A stretch of 51,135 nt of DNA from CAUJGQ01 sp042408665 (GCA_042408665.1 JBHOQW010000051.1:1-51135), one strand, 5' to 3'. Shown: positions 1-8,469, counted from the first letter of the stretch. A program made the numbers and translations. The notes: a model not told the origin generated them from the sequence alone.

Positions 1-1
1 A

Positions 2-136
2 CGCATTGGCCAGCAGGTGGGCCAGGGGCAGGTGATCGGCTATGCCGGCACCACCGGCTACTCCACCGGCGTGCACCTGCACTTTGAGATCCGCCGCGGC
101 GGTGTCCCCGTCAACCCCCTCGCCTACCTGCCGTAA
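2..136 (+). CDS. M23 family metallopeptidase (LytM-like), C-terminal fragment
   Basis: The gene runs in from the left edge, so only the last 44 residues are seen. They carry the end of a lysostaphin-like peptidase core: a GQ-rich strand, GYAGTTGYSTG, then the HLHFEIR motif whose first and second His are the metal-site residues of the family, followed by the usual V-N-P-L-x-Y-L end. M23 enzymes cut glycine-containing peptide bonds in peptidoglycan outside the membrane. The N-terminus, including any signal peptide, coiled coil or LysM domain and the first zinc ligands, lies outside the window, so catalytic competence cannot be judged. The family call is secure. Confidence 0.9.
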   Translation, partial: RIGQQVGQGQVIGYAGTTGYSTGVHLHFEIRRGGVPVNPLAYLP

Positions 137-302
137 CGGGCGACGCCGACCGGTCGGTCAAACCGTGCGGGTCAGATGCCGGGGCGTCTGCCCCGCTGGT
201 AGACTTGCTTAACAACGGAACATCAGCGCAAGGTTTCCGGATTTTTCCCGATACAGAACGGCTCTTCGCCGCGCGACCATGGGCAGCGTGAGAGCCACCG
301 CT

Positions 303-328
303 GCCGGATGCGTCGCGACGCATCCGGC
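303..328. repeat. Perfect 26-bp palindrome upstream of response regulator
   Basis: Positions 303-315 (GCCGGATGCGTCG) are the exact reverse complement of 316-328. The element ends 9 bases before the GGAGGG ribosome binding site (338-343) of the response regulator at 349. It could be a dyad operator, a hairpin in the 5' leader, or a terminator for the M23 gene (it lacks a T run). The 12-base half-site CGGATGCGTCGC recurs at 1272-1283, just before the zinc-ribbon gene at 1318. Confidence 0.7.
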
Positions 329-348
329 CACCCACACGGAGGGAACCG

Positions 349-1098
349 ATGCAGCCCACCACCCGCACCACCACGACCGGCCCGGTTGCCGCCGTTCGGC
401 GCCCGCCGGTGCGCAGCATCCGCGTGTTGATCGTGGACGACCACACGGTCCTGCGTGACACGCTTCGCCTGCTGCTAGAGACGCACGGGGAGGTAGAGGT
501 GGTCGGTGAAGCCAGCGACGGGCGCCAGGCGATCGACCTCGCCGAGCAGCTCAAGCCGGACGTCGTGTTGATGGACACGGCCATGCCGGGGCTGAACGGC
601 ATCGAAGCCACCGCCGTCATCCGCAAGCGCCTGCCCAAGACCAAGGTGCTGATCCTGAGCGGCTACGGCCACGAGGACCAGGTACGCGCCGCCCTGCGTG
701 CCGGCGCCTCCGGCTACGTGCTCAAAAGCTCCAGCTCCGACGAGCTGTTGCTGGCCATCCGCACCGTGCACCAGAGCAACACTTACCTCTCCCAGTCCCT
801 CGCCGAGGGCGACCGCCTGCGTACTTACCTGCTGGCCGGCGACGGTAAGGGCGGGCGCGAGACAACCCTCTCGCCGCGCGAGCGGGAGGTCCTGCAACTC
901 ATCGCCGAGGGTTACACCAACAAGCAGATCGCCGAGCGACTGTTTATCAGTGTGAAGACCGTGGAGGCGCACAAGGAGCATATCGTGCAGAAGTTGGGCG
1001 TGCGCGGCAGCGCCGAGCTGATCCGCTACGCCATCCGCAAGGGCCTCATCTTCATCGAGACCGACGCCGAGCTCGGCCTCACCTCTGCCACCTTTTGA
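349..1098 (+). CDS. NarL/FixJ-family two-component response regulator
   Basis: The 249-residue protein has a receiver domain at about 24-140 with the acidic pair D30/D31, phospho-acceptor D76 (in LMDTAMPG) and conserved K126 (in YVLKSS). A LuxR/GerE helix-turn-helix follows at about 173-232 (SPREREVLQLIAEGYTNKQIA...). It is therefore a DNA-binding transcription factor switched by phosphorylation. A GGAGGG site (338-343) supports the ATG at 349. The first 23 residues are a Thr/Pro/Arg-rich extension not needed by the fold. No histidine kinase lies nearby, so the partner is elsewhere (orphan regulator). Perfect palindromes at 303-328 and 1125-1148 flank the gene. The target genes are unknown. 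Confidence 0.93.
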   Translation: MQPTTRTTTTGPVAAVRRPPVRSIRVLIVDDHTVLRDTLRLLLETHGEVEVVGEASDGRQAIDLAEQLKPDVVLMDTAMPGLNGIEATAVIRKRLPKTKVLILSGYGHEDQVRAALRAGASGYVLKSSSSDELLLAIRTVHQSNTYLSQSLAEGDRLRTYLLAGDGKGGRETTLSPREREVLQLIAEGYTNKQIAERLFISVKTVEAHKEHIVQKLGVRGSAELIRYAIRKGLIFIETDAELGLTSATF

Positions 1099-1124
1099 GC
1101 CGTGCGCCACGCCGCCTCGCACGT

Positions 1125-1148
1125 GGGGCGCTCCACGTGGAGCGCCCC
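1125..1148. terminator. Perfect 24-bp palindrome after response regulator (terminator-like)
   Basis: GGGGCGCTCCAC at 1125-1136 is the exact reverse complement of 1137-1148, starting 26 bases after the response-regulator stop. As RNA it would form a very stable hairpin. No U tract follows, so it is either a non-canonical terminator or 3'-end stabiliser, or a dyad protein-binding site. Confidence 0.5.
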
Positions 1149-1317
1149 GGTGGCATGTCGCGACCCGCGGTAACGCCCTCGCGTCGCAAGTGTCGTCCAG
1201 GTTACGCGACGGTCGTGCACGCGGTCACAGCGTCGTCTCAGGCAGCCTGTCATGCTGCGACCAGGACGCGACGGATGCGTCGCCATTGGCCAGCAGGACG
1301 CCAGAGGGAGGGCTGCC

Positions 1318-1503
1318 ATGATTACCTGCACGATCTGCCGCTTCCAGGCCGAACTCGATGACGTGGCGGTGCCCGGAACCGCCGGGCGAGGGATCTGCCT
1401 GCGCTGTTTCGCGCGCGAGACGGGGGCCGAGCGGCGCATGCCCTGGGCGTTGCGCCGGGAGCTGAGCGAATTGCTGGCCTCCCTGGAAAGCCAGGCCGCG
1501 TGA
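1318..1503 (+). CDS. Small zinc-ribbon protein
   Basis: This 61-residue protein starts at the ATG at 1318, preceded by GGGAGGG (upstream in-frame starts lack a good site). Two Cys pairs, CTIC near the N-terminus and CLRC at about residues 28-31, form a plausible treble-clef or zinc-ribbon knuckle. The C-terminal half is a charged amphipathic helix (ALRRELSELLASLE). Such small proteins often bind nucleic acid or a protein partner, but no function can be assigned. It lies 18 bases upstream of another Cys-rich ORF (1522), and the two probably share a transcript. The region 1149-1317 before it holds no other gene that I can support. Confidence 0.6.
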   Translation: MITCTICRFQAELDDVAVPGTAGRGICLRCFARETGAERRMPWALRRELSELLASLESQAA

Positions 1504-1521
1504 GCGCGGCGGAGGCACGCC

Positions 1522-1831
1522 ATGGATGAGCGTTTCTCTGAGGTCTGTTCGCGCTGCTGTCCCGCCTCACCGGCGTCCCCCGGCCCACGCCGGTTCTTCT
1601 GCACCGCCTGCGGCCGTCGCCTCCGCCGCAATGACGGCCGACCGGTCCATCGTCCGCCGCGCAGCGGCGACCAGATCGCGTTGGCCTTTCGCCGGCAAGT
1701 GGCCGCCGGCCACCTGCCCCTTCCGGAGATATCCCCCTTCCTGCCCCTGCTGCCGGGCGCCGCTCCGGCCTGCGCTCCGTTTCTGCACCGCCTGCGGCCA
1801 CGCCACCACCCACGTCACCGCGCCTTCTTAG
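1522..1831 (+). CDS. Double zinc-ribbon protein, apparently frameshifted
   Basis: From the ATG at 1522 (RBS GGAGG at 1510-1514) frame 1 reads a zinc ribbon: CSRC at residues 9-12, then FFCTACGRRL. A second, near-identical ribbon (CPCC ... RFCTACGHATT) is encoded downstream, but in the next frame, ending at the TAG at 1829-1831. The words TTCTGCACCGCCTGCGGCC at about 1594 and 1781 are identical at DNA level yet sit in different frames. A one-base shift at the C5 run 1733-1737 would join them into one protein of about 102 residues with two ribbons, as in double-zinc-ribbon (DZANK-type) proteins. Without the shift, frame 1 runs to a TGA at 1924-1926 that overlaps the next gene's ATG, giving a 134-residue product with an Arg/Pro/His-rich end. 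Pseudogene, sequence error and programmed frameshift are all possible. Confidence 0.5.
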
Positions 1832-1922
1832 CCTCTGGCACGGGATTCCCCGCGACGGTGCCGCTCGAGTACAGTACGCTCGACGGGGCACAGGGGGACA
1901 CCACCCCGGCACGCCGGGGCCG

Positions 1923-3044
1923 ATGAAGATCGCGCAGGTTTCACCGTACGACATCGCCGTGCCGGGCGGCGTGAACACCCATATGGCCCACCTGGCACGG
2001 GAGTTCCGCGCGCGCGGCCACGCGGTGCAGATCATCGCGCCGGGGCCGCGGCCGTCGCGCGACCCCGATGTCACCGTCCTCGGGCGCACGCTGCCCTTCC
2101 CCTCCGGCGGCTCGCTCGCGCACGTGACCGTCACCCCTTGGCTGGGGCCGCGCGTGCGGCGCCTCCTGGCGCGCGGGCAATTCGACGTCATCCACCTGCA
2201 TGAGCCGCTCATCTCCTCGCTCACCCTGGAGGTGCTGCGCCGCTCCCAAGCGGTCACCGTCGCCACCTTCCATGCCGCCCATGAGGGGGGCAGCAAGCTG
2301 TACGCCCTTTTCCGGCCGCTGCTGGCCCCCCTCGTGGCGCGGCTGGACGTGCGTATCGCCGTCTCACCCGCCGCCGCCCGTCTGGCCGGCCGCTACTTTC
2401 CCGGCGCTTATACCGTGGTCCCCAACGGCATCGACGTCGCCCGCTTCGCCACCCCGCGACCACGGCCGCGCGCGTTACCAGCGGGGCCGTACCTGCTCTT
2501 CGTCGGTCGCCTGGAGCCGCGCAAGGGGTTGCCCTACCTGCTGCGCGCCTACGCGCGTCTGCGGCCGTCCTTTCCGGACCTGCACCTGGTGGTGGTGGGC
2601 GCGGGGCGGCGGCAAGCGCGCTACACGGCCTGGGCGGCGGCGCACGGCCTTGCGGGCGTGCACTTCGCCGGTTACGTGCCGGACGCCGAGCTGCCGGCCT
2701 ACTACCAGCACGCCACCCTGTTCTGCGCGCCCAATACCGGCAACGAGTCGTTTGGCATCGTGCTGCTGGAGGCGATGGCCGCCGGCTGCCCGGTAGTCGC
2801 CTCCGACATCGAGGGGTTCCGCACGGTGCTCACGCATGAACAAGAGGGGCTGCTGGTGCCGCCACGCGACCCGGAGGCATTGGCAGCGGCGTTGGCCCGG
2901 CTGCTGCGCGTGCCGGATGAGCGCCGCTGCCTGGCTGCCCACGGCCGGGCGCGGGCGGCCCAGTTCGCCTGGCCGCGCATCGCTGCGACCGTGCTGACGC
3001 TGTACGAGCACGCGGCCGCGCGCCGGCCCGTGACCGCCCGGTGA
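1923..3044 (+). CDS. Glycosyltransferase family 4 (PimA-like mannosyl/glucosyltransferase)
   Basis: The 373-residue protein has a GT-B fold. The N-terminal Rossmann half opens with MKIAQVSPYDIAVPGG, where G15-G16 form the acceptor-side glycine loop. The C-terminal nucleotide-sugar half has EPRKG at 198-202 and the GT4 E-x7-E signature with E275 and E283 (NESFGIVLLEAMAAG). The closest general match is the phosphatidylinositol mannosyltransferase/glycogen-synthase-like branch, which moves a sugar from a nucleotide or GDP donor to a lipid or glycan at the inner membrane face. The exact donor and acceptor cannot be read. There is no clear ribosome binding site; the start overlaps the stop of upstream frame 1 (ATGA), so translational coupling is possible. 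It converges with the glycoside hydrolase at 3061. Confidence 0.88.
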   Translation: MKIAQVSPYDIAVPGGVNTHMAHLAREFRARGHAVQIIAPGPRPSRDPDVTVLGRTLPFPSGGSLAHVTVTPWLGPRVRRLLARGQFDVIHLHEPLISSLTLEVLRRSQAVTVATFHAAHEGGSKLYALFRPLLAPLVARLDVRIAVSPAAARLAGRYFPGAYTVVPNGIDVARFATPRPRPRALPAGPYLLFVGRLEPRKGLPYLLRAYARLRPSFPDLHLVVVGAGRRQARYTAWAAAHGLAGVHFAGYVPDAELPAYYQHATLFCAPNTGNESFGIVLLEAMAAGCPVVASDIEGFRTVLTHEQEGLLVPPRDPEALAAALARLLRVPDERRCLAAHGRARAAQFAWPRIAATVLTLYEHAAARRPVTAR

Positions 3045-3067
3045 CGATTGCGCCCGCCCGTCACCGG
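3038..3067. terminator. Bidirectional hairpin between convergent genes, stop codons in the arms
   Basis: CCGGTGACG (3038-3046) pairs perfectly with CGTCACCGG (3059-3067) around a 12-base loop. The plus-strand GT4 stop (3042-3044) lies in the left arm and the minus-strand hydrolase stop (3061-3063) in the right arm. It may act as a shared terminator or mRNA 3'-end stabiliser for both genes. No U tract is present. Confidence 0.45.
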
Positions 3068-4272
3068 CGCTGTTCGCGGTGCCCGGCCTCGGCCACCACC
3101 GCGCGACCCGCCCGCCAGAGGCGGTCATCGCCGTGCCGGTCTTTGAGGTAGGCCCACCACTCCACACCCCACAGGTACACGCGCGCGGCACCGGCGCGGC
3201 GGGCGAGGGACAGGTTCTCCGCCAGCCGCTGCGGGGTGAAGCCGCGCAGGGCGCCGGGCGTGTGCCGCTCGTCCACACCCGATTTCTCGAACGGCTCGGC
3301 CTGCAGCTCGGTGATCCACAGCGCCTTGCCCTGCCGCGCGGCCGCCCGTGCCTGCGCCGGCAGGTGGGGGGAGAGCGGCCCGAGCCGGTACGGGAAGAGA
3401 TACAGCCACGGCCACGGCCCGAGCTGGCGCTTGGTGTACACCGATTGGCCGAGCACGTCGCCGAGCTGCAGGAGCGAGCGCCAGGATCGGTCCGTGCGCA
3501 GCCAGCTCGCGTGGGTGAGAACGATCGGTGTGCCGGGGGCAGCGGCCCGCACGGTGGCCACCTCCTCGGCCAGGAACGACTCGCTGATCCGCCAGGTGGT
3601 GGCGTTCCAACCGAACTTCAGGAACAGGATGTGCAGGGAGCGTTGCTCGCCCGGCCCATAGCGCTCCCGCCCGATCCAGCGCAGCAGGCGGTTGGGCCGG
3701 TAGTTGACGTAGGGCTCGTTCTCGACCTGCAAGGCCTCCACGGCAGGGTGGACGCTCAACCGGCGTGCCGCCGCCTCCAAGAAGGCCAGCAGGTGGCGGC
3801 GTACCAGCGGGTGGTGCTCGGGCAGCTCGTCGGGCGCGATGGGCGCCGCCTGGCGGAGCCACTCCGGCAGCCAGTACTCCGGGAAGCGCTGCGCCTTCAT
3901 GCCGATGCTCACCACCGCCCGCCCGCCGCGGGCGTGCACCGCATCGAGCTGGCGCTCGATGGCGCGCCAGTCATAGCGGCCTGGCACCGGTTCAGCCTCG
4001 TGCCAGTAGACGGACAGCCGCACCAGGCAGGCACCCACGTCGTCGAGCACGGCGGCCAGCAACGCGTCGCAGTCCAGTCCCAGGTAGTGAGCCCGCTGGC
4101 AACTGAAGTTCACCCCGATGGCGGCGGGACGCTCGGGGGCGGTGCCGTACCACTGACATTCCACGACCAGCACCAGGGCAAGCAACGACAGGACGGGGAG
4201 CAGCCAGCGTGCACGACGTCTCCCCCCGGTGCGCCGCGGCCAGCGCGCCCACCGTGGTATCCGGTCCCGCAT
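3061..4272 (-). CDS. Membrane-anchored glycoside hydrolase, clan GH-A (cellulase/GH5-like TIM barrel)
   Basis: The 403-residue protein begins with an Arg-rich cytoplasmic stretch and one hydrophobic segment (about 23-38), so it is a signal-anchored extracytoplasmic protein. The rest resembles a (beta/alpha)8 barrel of clan GH-A. N185-E186-P187 (VENEPYVNY) is the classic Asn-Glu-Pro acid/base motif after strand 4, and E322 (WITELQAEP) fits the strand-7 nucleophile. RLSVYWHEAEP near 85-95 is typical of strand 2. It should be a retaining beta-glycosidase acting on an envelope or environmental glycan, possibly the product of the adjacent GT4. The substrate and exact family (GH5, GH39, GH42-like) are not determinable here. 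Confidence 0.75.
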   Translation of the reverse strand: MRDRIPRWARWPRRTGGRRRARWLLPVLSLLALVLVVECQWYGTAPERPAAIGVNFSCQRAHYLGLDCDALLAAVLDDVGACLVRLSVYWHEAEPVPGRYDWRAIERQLDAVHARGGRAVVSIGMKAQRFPEYWLPEWLRQAAPIAPDELPEHHPLVRRHLLAFLEAAARRLSVHPAVEALQVENEPYVNYRPNRLLRWIGRERYGPGEQRSLHILFLKFGWNATTWRISESFLAEEVATVRAAAPGTPIVLTHASWLRTDRSWRSLLQLGDVLGQSVYTKRQLGPWPWLYLFPYRLGPLSPHLPAQARAAARQGKALWITELQAEPFEKSGVDERHTPGALRGFTPQRLAENLSLARRAGAARVYLWGVEWWAYLKDRHGDDRLWRAGRAVVAEAGHREQRR

Positions 4273-4410
4273 GCCGTCGTTCCTTGCACGGAGGTTACCC
4301 GACAGCCGGCCGCGAGTTGGCGGGGTACCGTGCCCACGGTCTGAGGTCGTCGGCCGGCGTGGGCGTCGGGCAATACCTTACAAATGTCGGGCAAAACGGA
4401 GCAAACCGGG

Positions 4411-4439
4411 TTGTAAACGAACTGATCTGCTGCTAATCT
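4411..4439 (+). promoter_or_regulatory. Candidate sigma-70 promoter of the dehydratase-activase operon
   Basis: TTGTAA (4411-4416), a 17-base spacer and TGC-TAATCT (-10 at 4434-4439, with an extended TGn) lie in a locally AT-rich patch 80 bases before the gene at 4521. The -10 match is only partial. The rest of the 248-base interval (4273-4520) shows nothing further that I recognise. Confidence 0.35.
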
Positions 4440-4520
4440 CAGCACCGTCGCGCAATCCCAACAGCCAGGTGCCGGTGTCCGCTCTCCGGCGAGGATGCTG
4501 GCGCCGGATGGGAGGGAGGT

Positions 4521-7500
4521 ATGGAGCATCGCCCCTCGGACGTGAGCGCCCCCGCCCGCCCGCAGGAGCCGCCGTCGAGCCTGATGATCGGCCTGGACGT
4601 GGGCTCGACGACCGTGAAGGCCGTGGTGATGGACCCGGCCACCGACGCCATCCTCTGGAAAGACTACCAGCGCCACGAGACCCGCCAGCCGGAAAAGGTG
4701 CTGGAGTTCCTGCAGCGCATCGAACGCGAGTTTCCCATCCCCACCGACCGGTTCCGCGTCTTCATCACCGGCAGCGGCGGCGCCGCCCTCGCCGAGTACA
4801 TCGGTGCCCGCTTCGTGCAGGAGGTGAACGCCGTCTCCCTGGCCGTGGAGCGCTTCTACCCGGATGCCGGCTCCGTGATCGAGCTGGGCGGCCAGGATGC
4901 CAAGATCATTATCTGGGTCGAGGACCCGGCCACCGGTCAGAAGCGCAAGCTGCCCAGCATGAACGACAAATGCGCCGGCGGCACGGGCGCGGTGATCGAC
5001 AAGATCAACGCCAAGCTCGGCCTCAGCCCGGCGGAGTTGAAGGCGCTCCAGTACTATGACGTCAAGCTGCACCCGGTGGCGGGCAAGTGCGGCGTCTTCG
5101 CCGAGACGGACATCAACGGCCTGCAGAAGCAGGGTGTACCCTCCGGCGAGCTGATGGCCTCCCTGTTCGAGGCCCTGGTGCAGCAGAACCTGAGCGTCCT
5201 CACCCGCGGCAACACCCTGCGGCCCAAGGTGCTCTTGCTCGGTGGCCCCAACACCTTCATCCCCGCGCTGCAGGACGCCTGGCGCCACCACATCCCCAAG
5301 ATCTGGGCCGAGCGCGGCGTCAAGCTGCCCGAGGGGGTGGACCCCAAGAGCCTGATCCTCGTTCCCGAGGACGCGCAGTACTTCGCCGCCATCGGCTCCG
5401 TCCTGTTCGGCAAAGAGGAGGCGCCGCACGTGGGCCGTTACCTCGGCACGGCGGCGCTGGTGGAGTACGCCGAGCACGGCCGCAAGAAGATGCGCGAGGC
5501 CACCGGCGCGCCCGGCCTTTTGCGCTCGCCGGACGAGCTGGAGGAGTTCGCCCGCCGCTACTCCATCCCGCCGTTCACGCCCGCCCGTTTCCGGCCCGGC
5601 CAGGTGGTGGAGGCCTACGCCGGCATCGACGGCGGCTCCACCTCCACCAAGGCCGTGCTCATGGACGCGGACGGCAACCTGCTAGTCAAGGCCTACCGCC
5701 TCTCCCAGGGCAACCCGATCGAGGACACCCGCCAGATCCTAGCCGACCTGCGCCGACAGGTGGAGGAGCAGGGCGCCGTGCTCAAGATCAAGGGCATGGG
5801 CACCACCGGCTATGCCAAGGACATGCTCAAGGACACCCTAGGCGCGGATGTGGCGATCGTCGAGACGGTGGCGCACACCCAATCGGCCCTGCACTACTAC
5901 AAGGATGTGGACGTCATCGTCGACGTCGGCGGGCAGGACATCAAGGTCATCATCCTGCACGGCGGCAAGGTGAAGGACTTCCGCCTGAACACGCAGTGTT
6001 CGGCCGGCAACGGCTACTTCCTCCAGTCCACGGCGCTCAAGTTCGGCTACCCGGTCACCGACTACGCGCAGGTCGCGTTCCGCGCCGAGCGCATCCCGCT
6101 GTTCAGCTACGGCTGCGCCGTGTTCATGGAGTCGGACATCGTCAACTTCCAGCAGCTCGGCTGGAGCCGCGAGGAGATCATGGCCGGGCTGGCGGCGGTG
6201 CTGCCCAAGAACATCTGGCTGTACGTGGTGCAGGAGCCCAACCTGGGCAAGCTGGGCCGCCGCTTCGTGCTGCAGGGCGGCACGCAGCACAACCTGGCCG
6301 CCGTCAAGGCGCAGGTGGACTTCATCAAGGCCAAGGTGCCGGACTCCGAGATCTTCGTGCACCAGCACTGCGGCGAGTCCGGCGCCATCGGCGCGGCGCT
6401 GGAGGCGATCCGCGTCGTGCGCGAGCGGGAGTCGTCGTTCATCGGCTTCCAGGCGGCGGAAAACCTGGAGTACACCGCCACGCGCGACGAGTCCACCCGC
6501 TGCTACTTCTGCAAGAACCGCTGCCTGCGCACCTTCATCGACACCAAGACGCCGCAGGGCGAGAGCCGCCGCTTCATCATCGCCACTTGCGAGAAGGGGG
6601 CGGTGGAAGCCCTGGACGACATGAAGGTGATCAAGGCGCGCATCGAGGAGATCAAGAAGGCCAACCCCAACTTCGTGGAGATCGCGGCCAACGAGGCCTT
6701 CAAGCCGCAGAACGCCGAGCGCGCACCGCGGCCGCAGCCGCCGCTCACCGTGCGCCTGCACCCCAAGCGCCGCCCCGCCTGGGAGGCAGAGCGCCGCAAA
6801 TGGGAAGAGCGGCGGGCGCAGATGGTGATCGGCATGCCGCGCGTGCTCAACATGTACAGCTACGCGCCCTTCTTCACCGCCTACTTCGAGAGCCTGGGCG
6901 TGCCCTGGCGGCAGATCATCTTCTCGCCGCCCACGGACGAGGCGATGTGGAAGGAGGGCTCCCGCCGTGGCTCCATCGACCAGTGCTTCCCCAGTAAGGT
7001 GGCGCTGGCGCACGTGCACTGGCTGCTCTACCACGCCAAGCAGAAGCCGGACATCATCTTCTTCCCGGCGATGGCCACCCTCCAGTCTGACCTTCAGCAC
7101 ACCGTCGATTCCTGCGCCTGCCCCACGGTCTCGGCCACGCCGGAGGTGACGAAGGCCGCCTTCACCAAGGAGGACGACGCCTTCGCCCAGCACGGCTGCA
7201 CCTACCACGACCCGGTCCTGCACTTCGCCGAGCCGGACCTCTTGGAGCGGCAGCTGTACGAGTGGGCGGCGCCGCTCCTGGGCGTCACCCGGGAGGAGAA
7301 CGCCTTCGCCGTGCAGCAGGGCTTCAAGGCGCTGCGCCGCTTCAAGGACTCGCTGCGCGCCCGGGCGCGGGAGGTGCTGGAGCAACTGGAGCGCGAGCAG
7401 CGGGTGGGCGTGGTGATGCTCGGCCGGCCCTACCACAACGACCCCGGCCTCAACCACGACATCGTGGAGGCCATCCAGAAGCTCGGCTTCCCCATCTTCA

Positions 7501-8408
7501 GCATCGAGTCGCTGCCCATCGACCCGGACATCCTCGACCGCCTGTTCGGTGAGGAGGTGCGGCGCGGTGAGATCCCGAGCCCGCTGGCCATCACCGACGT
7601 GTGGAAGAACGCCTACTCGGAGAACTCCAGCCGCAAGGTGTGGGGCGCCAAGTACGTGGCCCGCCACCCCAACCTGGTGGCGCTCGACCTCTCCAGCTTC
7701 AAGTGCGGGCACGACGCCCCCATCTACAGCGTGGTGGAGGAGATCGTGGAGTCCTCCGGCACGCCCTACTTCACCTTCCACGACATCGACGAGAACAAGC
7801 CCACCGGCTCGATCAAGATCCGCGTGGAGACGATCGCTTACTTCCTCAATCGCTACCAGGACGAAATGCGCGAGCGGACGGAGAAGGAGGCGCGCATCCG
7901 CGCCGCGGTGCAGGCCTACGAACAGGCGCTGCGCGAGGGGCGCACACCACCCTCGCTGGAGGAGCTGATCGCGGACGAGCCACGCCGGGGCGTGGTCATC
8001 CCGCTCGGCATCGCCATGAGCGCCGGCGGGGGCGGCCGCGGTGGCGGGTGCGGCGGCCACCATGGCCATGGACACGGGCACGAGGAGGTGGCGGCGTGCG
8101 GCACCGGCGGCTGCGGCTGCGGCGCCGGCGGTTGCGGCGTGCCGGCGCCCACGGCGCGCGCCCACGCCATCCGCGAAGATCTCATGCTGCCCGTGCTGGA
8201 GGCACCGCGACCGGCGGCCCGCGCTGACGTTGGGCATGACCTGTTCGCCTTACCGGTGCTGGCCGCACCTGCGGCGATAAACGGCCGAAACGGGCACCAC
8301 GGCCACAGCAACGGGCATCACGCCGGCAACGGCCACCACGCCAACGGATACAACGGGATGTCTGAGCCGGCTGCAGGGGAGGCGCTGGCGCTGCCGGTGC
8401 GCAACTGA
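4521..8408 (+). CDS. Giant 2-hydroxyacyl-CoA dehydratase activase-like protein (double BadF/BadG ATPase + DUF2229), His/Cys-rich tail
   Basis: The 1295-residue protein contains two tandem ASKHA ATPase units of the HgdC/BadF/BcrA type: GLDVGSTTVKAV at about 24-35 and GIDGGSTSTKAV at about 368-379. Each carries the cysteine pair that in dimeric activators holds a shared [4Fe-4S] cluster: C151 (KCAGGTG) and C190 (KCGVFAE), then C493 (QCSAGNG) and C532 (GCAVFME). A Cys cluster (C661-x2-C664-x3-C668, plus C690) and a DUF2229-like region (from about 770: GMPRVLNMYSYAPFF) follow. Family activators inject one high-energy electron into a radical dehydratase at the cost of ATP. From about residue 1168 the tail is Gly/His/Cys-rich (GGHHGHGHGHEE, CGTGGCGCG, later HHGHSNGHH) and looks metal-binding. 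Start: ATG after GGAGGGAGG (4511-4519). The next gene follows after 61 bases and is the usual partner. The physiological substrate is unknown. Confidence 0.88.
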   Translation: MEHRPSDVSAPARPQEPPSSLMIGLDVGSTTVKAVVMDPATDAILWKDYQRHETRQPEKVLEFLQRIEREFPIPTDRFRVFITGSGGAALAEYIGARFVQEVNAVSLAVERFYPDAGSVIELGGQDAKIIIWVEDPATGQKRKLPSMNDKCAGGTGAVIDKINAKLGLSPAELKALQYYDVKLHPVAGKCGVFAETDINGLQKQGVPSGELMASLFEALVQQNLSVLTRGNTLRPKVLLLGGPNTFIPALQDAWRHHIPKIWAERGVKLPEGVDPKSLILVPEDAQYFAAIGSVLFGKEEAPHVGRYLGTAALVEYAEHGRKKMREATGAPGLLRSPDELEEFARRYSIPPFTPARFRPGQVVEAYAGIDGGSTSTKAVLMDADGNLLVKAYRLSQGNPIEDTRQILADLRRQVEEQGAVLKIKGMGTTGYAKDMLKDTLGADVAIVETVAHTQSALHYYKDVDVIVDVGGQDIKVIILHGGKVKDFRLNTQCSAGNGYFLQSTALKFGYPVTDYAQVAFRAERIPLFSYGCAVFMESDIVNFQQLGWSREEIMAGLAAVLPKNIWLYVVQEPNLGKLGRRFVLQGGTQHNLAAVKAQVDFIKAKVPDSEIFVHQHCGESGAIGAALEAIRVVRERESSFIGFQAAENLEYTATRDESTRCYFCKNRCLRTFIDTKTPQGESRRFIIATCEKGAVEALDDMKVIKARIEEIKKANPNFVEIAANEAFKPQNAERAPRPQPPLTVRLHPKRRPAWEAERRKWEERRAQMVIGMPRVLNMYSYAPFFTAYFESLGVPWRQIIFSPPTDEAMWKEGSRRGSIDQCFPSKVALAHVHWLLYHAKQKPDIIFFPAMATLQSDLQHTVDSCACPTVSATPEVTKAAFTKEDDAFAQHGCTYHDPVLHFAEPDLLERQLYEWAAPLLGVTREENAFAVQQGFKALRRFKDSLRARAREVLEQLEREQRVGVVMLGRPYHNDPGLNHDIVEAIQKLGFPIFSIESLPIDPDILDRLFGEEVRRGEIPSPLAITDVWKNAYSENSSRKVWGAKYVARHPNLVALDLSSFKCGHDAPIYSVVEEIVESSGTPYFTFHDIDENKPTGSIKIRVETIAYFLNRYQDEMRERTEKEARIRAAVQAYEQALREGRTPPSLEELIADEPRRGVVIPLGIAMSAGGGGRGGGCGGHHGHGHGHEEVAACGTGGCGCGAGGCGVPAPTARAHAIREDLMLPVLEAPRPAARADVGHDLFALPVLAAPAAINGRNGHHGHSNGHHAGNGHHANGYNGMSEPAAGEALALPVRN

Positions 8409-8469
8409 ACGGCCGGCTCGGCGCCGCGCCTGCCGGCAATCAGAGAGGGGGAAAACCAAGGAGCAAGCC

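Noticed and set aside
4..1297. 14-base word CATTGGCCAGCAGG occurring at 4-17 and 1284-1297
   Set aside because: The first copy codes part of the M23 domain and the second is intergenic. No further identity extends from either copy, so chance similarity is likely.
5838..8237. Long open frame (799 codons) antisense to the giant activase
   Set aside because: It mirrors a highly conserved gene in GC-rich DNA, has no recognisable domain, is low-complexity (Leu/His/Asp/Arg) and has no separate ribosome site. It is a shadow frame.
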